Source: Flavobacterium sp. CECT 9288 (GTDB lineage: Bacteria; Bacteroidota; Bacteroidia; Flavobacteriales; Flavobacteriaceae). Taken from it: 64,000 nt of DNA. Location: NCBI RefSeq assembly GCF_918731615.1, contig NZ_OU957226.1:2419501-2483500 (forward strand). The letters are read 5' to 3'. Numbering within the stretch: the stretch's first letter is position 1; each line of letters begins with the position of its first letter. Under the pieces are notes generated by a model. That model was not told where the DNA came from, made no database searches, and worked only from the letters and a program-made list of their open reading frames with translations. Of the stretch, positions 60,948-64,000 are shown one piece after another. Both the position numbers and the translations under genes were made by a program.

Positions 60948-62114
60948 TTACTTTGTTTTTTGTTTTATAATGGTGCCTGAACATCGTGAAACCGCATCAA
61001 AACCAAACCTATTTTTAATTTTGTCAATGGCTTGGTAGAGCGATAACAATTCTGTTGTGTCTTCAAACATATTGATTTGATAGGTACCACGAACCAATCC
61101 TGTGAACCGTATTCCCACCAACCGCAAGCGCATTCTTCTGGTGTACACTTTCTCAAAAAGGTCTATTGCTGTTTTAGTTAAAATATGATCAAAAGAAGTG
61201 TATGGGATTTTAATTTGTTTGGTCTCTGTATCAAAATTATTGTACCGTATTTTAAGTACTACTGTTGATGCTAAAAACCCTTCTGAACGCAATTGATAGG
61301 ATAGTTTTTCGACCATTCCTGTGATTAGAGATTTAATATTGTAAACGTCAATGGTATCGGTTTCAAAAGTATGTTCGGTTGAAATGGATTTTCTTTCGGT
61401 GTACGGTTCTACCGGATTATTGTCTATTCCGTTTGCTTTTTTCCAGATTTCCACTCCATTTTTACCAATCATTTGTTGTAAAACTTCGACGGGCATTTCG
61501 GATAGTGTTTGAATGTTTCTAATGCCAATTCTGGATAGTAATTGAAAAGTAACGTCGCCCAACATTGGAATTTTTTGAATAGGCAATGGATTTAAAAAAG
61601 GTTTTACATTAGCACCAATAATTTCTATTTTGCCTAAAGGTTTCGCTTCGCCAGTGCCAATTTTAGAAACTGTTTTGTTTACCGAAAGGGCGAAACTGAT
61701 TGGTAAACCACTTTCTTTTAGAATTTTACTGGATAGTTCTGTGGTCCATTTGTAGCAACCAAAAAACTTATCCATTCCGGTTAGGTCTAAATAAAACTCA
61801 TCAATGCTTGCTTTTTCAACAATTGGCGCTACTTCTTTTAAAATAGAGGTTACTTCGTGTGATTTATTTGAGTAGTATTCCATATCGCCTTTGATAACCG
61901 AAGCTTGTGGACAAAGGCGTAAGGCATATTTTATTGGCATTGCAGAACGGACTCCAAATTTTCTAGCCTCGTAGGAGCACGAAGCCACCACGCCACGATC
62001 AGAACTACCACCAACAATTAGTGGCAATCCTATTAATTGTGGATTTACTAATCTTTCGCAGGAAACAAAGAAGGTATCTAAGTCCATATGTACGATTGCT
62101 CTATTCATCATCAT
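60948..62114 (-). CDS. dinB: DNA polymerase IV (DinB, Y-family)
   Basis: This is a 388-aa Y-family polymerase; three ATGs occur in a row at the start. Catalytic residues are visible: VHMDLDTFF (Asp11), and SIDE (Asp105-Glu106) in EKASIDEFYLDLTG. The little-finger domain ends with a clamp-binding motif QINMF (346-350). Helix-hairpin DNA-binding sequence (IQKIPMLGDVTFQLLSRIGI) is present. It is divergent from the XRE-S24 repressor gene; the shared 83-bp gap has a palindrome overlapping its -7 box, so it is very probably repressed by that protein and induced by DNA damage. Confidence 0.95.
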   Translation of the reverse strand: MMMNRAIVHMDLDTFFVSCERLVNPQLIGLPLIVGGSSDRGVVASCSYEARKFGVRSAMPIKYALRLCPQASVIKGDMEYYSNKSHEVTSILKEVAPIVEKASIDEFYLDLTGMDKFFGCYKWTTELSSKILKESGLPISFALSVNKTVSKIGTGEAKPLGKIEIIGANVKPFLNPLPIQKIPMLGDVTFQLLSRIGIRNIQTLSEMPVEVLQQMIGKNGVEIWKKANGIDNNPVEPYTERKSISTEHTFETDTIDVYNIKSLITGMVEKLSYQLRSEGFLASTVVLKIRYNNFDTETKQIKIPYTSFDHILTKTAIDLFEKVYTRRMRLRLVGIRFTGLVRGTYQINMFEDTTELLSLYQAIDKIKNRFGFDAVSRCSGTIIKQKTK

Positions 62115-62132
62115 TTCTATTTTTATACATTA

Positions 62133-62190
62133 CAAAATTAGTATAGATACTAACAAAATTTAGTATATTTGTTGTTACAAATTATAACAA
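62133..62190. promoter_or_regulatory. Divergent SOS-type promoter with two palindromic operators
   Basis: On the minus strand TAATTTTG (62140-62133) is a perfect TAnnTTTG box for dinB. On the plus strand TATATTTG (62164-62171) serves the repressor gene. TTAGTAT-AG-ATACTAA (62138-62153) is a perfect 7+7 palindrome overlapping the dinB -7 box, and a further TTAGTAT half-site overlaps the repressor -7 box. A second palindrome TTGTTA-N7-TAACAA lies at 62172-62190. Binding by the S24 repressor is inferred. Confidence 0.7.
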
Positions 62191-62197
62191 AATAGCT

Positions 62198-62962
62198 ATG
62201 TCTTTATTTTCTGATAATATTAGAAACCTTAGGGTACAACATAAAATTTCGCAAGAAAAGCTGTCGCAATCGTTAGGGATCACCAGGGGCCGATACGTGA
62301 AGTATGAAGATGGAACCTCTGAAGCTCCGTATGAAATATTGAAGAAAATCGCGTATTATTACCACATCAGTATTGACCTGTTGCTCTCTGTAGATGTTCG
62401 GAAAATTCCCGTAGATGATTTGTTGCAATTGGAAAATAACCGATTGGTGTTGCCCATTACGGTAGATAAAAAGGGAGAAAACTTTATAGAAGTTGTTACA
62501 CAAAAAGTAAAAGCAGGGTATTTGAATGGATATGCTGATCCAGAATATATTGAAAGTCTGCAGCAAATATCCTTGCCATTTTTGGGAACTGGGAAGCACA
62601 GGGGTTTTCCGGTAGAAGGCGATTCGATGCCACCCCATGCAGATGGTTCTATCATCGTTGGGCGTTATGTAGAAAATTTAGGAGATGTTAATGATGGTAA
62701 AACCTATATACTGATCACCAAAAATGAGGGCATGGTTTACAAGCGATTGAATAAAAACAAAAAGAATGCACTTGTTGTTTCATCAGACAACAGCTTTTAT
62801 CCTCCTTATGAAGTCAAGGTTTCTTCTATCCTTGAGATATGGGAATACGTGTGTAACATTGGACTCACAGATGAAAAACAAGAATTAACGGAATCTGCCA
62901 GTATAAAGGACCTGTTTTTAGAGTTGAAAAGAGATATTAGTGATTTGAAAAATAAGCAGTAG
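62198..62962 (+). CDS. XRE-family repressor with S24 (LexA-like) peptidase domain
   Basis: This is a 254-aa two-domain repressor. An XRE helix-turn-helix occupies residues of about 6-62 (NIRNLRVQHKISQEKLSQSL). A LexA/CI-like self-cleavage site is Ala106-Gly107 (KVKAGYLNGYADPEY). The S24 catalytic Ser143 (VEGDSMPPHADGS) and Lys182 (EGMVYKRLN) are both present. The architecture is that of CI/HdiR-type repressors which cleave themselves with RecA after DNA damage. It is divergent from dinB and has palindromes in its own promoter, implying autoregulation and control of dinB, perhaps also dnaE. Confidence 0.92.
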   Translation: MSLFSDNIRNLRVQHKISQEKLSQSLGITRGRYVKYEDGTSEAPYEILKKIAYYYHISIDLLLSVDVRKIPVDDLLQLENNRLVLPITVDKKGENFIEVVTQKVKAGYLNGYADPEYIESLQQISLPFLGTGKHRGFPVEGDSMPPHADGSIIVGRYVENLGDVNDGKTYILITKNEGMVYKRLNKNKKNALVVSSDNSFYPPYEVKVSSILEIWEYVCNIGLTDEKQELTESASIKDLFLELKRDISDLKNKQ

Positions 62963-63042
62963 TTGTGACTGAAAGCTATTCTAATTAAAGGAAATAAAGG
63001 AAATAAAGGAGTTCATACCTATGTAGGTAGCGGATATATTTT

Positions 63043-64000
63043 TTAATCAGTTATTAATTCTGACGAGTATAGTGATTTTTCTACCATATTATTTTGGGAT
63101 ATTTTTTGGATGTCTATTTGAATGTCAATGTCATTTTTAAAAATCACTTTCAATAATTCAAGAATTTCTTCCGAAGTACAATCGTTAGAATATCCTTTAA
63201 ACTGAATTAGCTTATCTTTTGTTTGATGCATTTTGAAACCAGCCAAAGACAACCGAGACAAACCATTAGAAATATCGATATTGTTTATTTTCACGTTTGA
63301 TTTTGTATAAAAAACTACTGGATTTCTTGCTTCTAAGTCAATTAGATGGGGAACGCCATTTTCTATTTTTAATCGGCAAAAATCGCCCGTTCTATAGCGT
63401 ATTAATGGTAAAAAAGGATTGTTTCCTCCTGTAATCACTAATTCACCTCTTTCACCATTAGAAAGTTTAACATCTTCATGTTCCTCAAAAATTTCTAAAT
63501 ATAAATCGGGTCGGATTGCTTTATGCCCCATTTCTGTAGCGTATGCTATATTTCTGCATTCCGTCATCGAATACAGATCAATCACAGGGCATTTAAAATA
63601 ATTTTCTAATTTATTTTTTGTGCCTTTTGTTAACTTCATTGCGGAAGATACTAGCGCCTTTGGACTCAATTGCGGCTTAAAATCCAACAATGCCATAAAT
63701 GCTATTGGATCCCCAGTAAGAATTTGCGGATTGTATTTTTCCAGATATTTTTTAGCATCATCAGGATGGTTCCACTCTGATGGATTGAGGTTTATTTTTA
63801 AGATACCAGCTCCCTCTAAATAAGTTGATAAAGAGGCATACGTCAATGTTTTTTCTTGGGCACAGATCAAGGCGATGGCTGTTGTATTTTTGCCCTCGCT
63901 TATAGAAACATTAAAATCTTTTAGCACGGATTCTATTTGGGGCAACCAACTGGCTTGAGTAACGGCATCAAAGAGAACATCTAACTTCGGGCCCGTAGAA
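63043..64000 (-). CDS. AMP-binding protein, phenylacetate-CoA-ligase-like (partial)
   Basis: The frame is open to the right edge, so the N-terminus is missing; about 318 residues are visible. The first visible residues STGPK fit the end of the SSGSTGxPK P-loop of acyl-adenylating enzymes. Later motifs agree: VIDLYSMTECRNIAYA (the YGxTE-like motif), GELVITGGNNPFLPLIRYRTGDFC (the A8-type arginine region), and a small C-terminal domain. The closest plan is the PaaK/phenylacetate-CoA ligase group. The true start lies outside the window; the substrate cannot be told. It converges on the repressor gene, with an 80-bp gap containing GGAAATAAA short repeats. Confidence 0.75.
   Translation of the reverse strand, partial: STGPKLDVLFDAVTQASWLPQIESVLKDFNVSISEGKNTTAIALICAQEKTLTYASLSTYLEGAGILKINLNPSEWNHPDDAKKYLEKYNPQILTGDPIAFMALLDFKPQLSPKALVSSAMKLTKGTKNKLENYFKCPVIDLYSMTECRNIAYATEMGHKAIRPDLYLEIFEEHEDVKLSNGERGELVITGGNNPFLPLIRYRTGDFCRLKIENGVPHLIDLEARNPVVFYTKSNVKINNIDISNGLSRLSLAGFKMHQTKDKLIQFKGYSNDCTSEEILELLKVIFKNDIDIQIDIQKISQNNMVEKSLYSSELITD

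Overview
The window is AT-rich DNA from a Bacteroidota bacterium, most likely a Flavobacterium or close relative. The signs are the signal peptides (MKK...SQ/AQ), TAnnTTTG-type -7 promoter boxes, weak Shine-Dalgarno sequences, DUF6443/RHS giant proteins and a large family of VGIGTxxP / HLPEI / KIEELTLY secreted proteins. No rRNA, tRNA, CRISPR array or phage structural module was seen.

Region 1 (1-33.9 kb, minus strand) and region 2 (34.0-40.2 kb, plus strand) together hold a nearly complete type II secretion (T2SS) locus split into two divergent arms. The plus arm is gspG-prepilin peptidase-gspE-gspD-gspL-like-gspM-like. The minus arm is gspC/pilP-like, a beta-helix protein in the gspK slot, two minor pseudopilins and gspF. 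The minus arm sits inside one closely spaced run of genes from about 19.1 kb to the left edge. That run also encodes two lipoproteins, eight paralogous tail-fibre-like secreted proteins and an SpvB-like/RHS pair. A second group (19.4-21.6 kb) has two more tail-fibre-like genes and a chimeric dead copy. A third group (22.5-33.9 kb) encodes a Skp/OmpH-like chaperone, a lipoprotein, a 1700-aa SpvB-like protein, a 1492-aa RHS protein with a polymorphic-toxin-like tail and a candidate immunity protein. A RAYT transposase bounded by inverted REP-like repeats sits at the immunity gene's 3' end and supplies its stop codon. I infer that this is a T2SS dedicated to exporting modular fibre-like proteins and two-part RHS proteins.

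Region 3 (40.2-45.1 kb) is accessory DNA: an orphan gene between two bulged hairpins, a mobilization pair (MobC-like plus relaxase) with a candidate oriT, two unrecognised genes, eight 16-bp iteron-like repeats and about 330 bp of a 23-bp A/T satellite.

Region 4 (45.6-63 kb) has DNA-repair and SOS genes on both sides of a secretion island. On the left are an SRAP (YedK-like) protein and xseA-xseB. On the right are a short DnaE-type polymerase, DinB and an XRE-S24 (LexA-like) repressor with a palindromic operator in the divergent dinB promoter. Between them (48.4-56.4 kb) is a type I secretion island: a TolC-like protein, a 288-aa cargo with a double-glycine leader, a strong terminator, then a nucleotidyltransferase-domain protein, a C39-peptidase ABC exporter and an HlyD-like adaptor. 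The cargo's C-terminal half resembles the exporter's own C39 domain but lacks the catalytic cysteine. I regard this as the second candidate undescribed system.

The right edge holds the 3' part of an AMP-binding (phenylacetate-CoA-ligase-like) gene.
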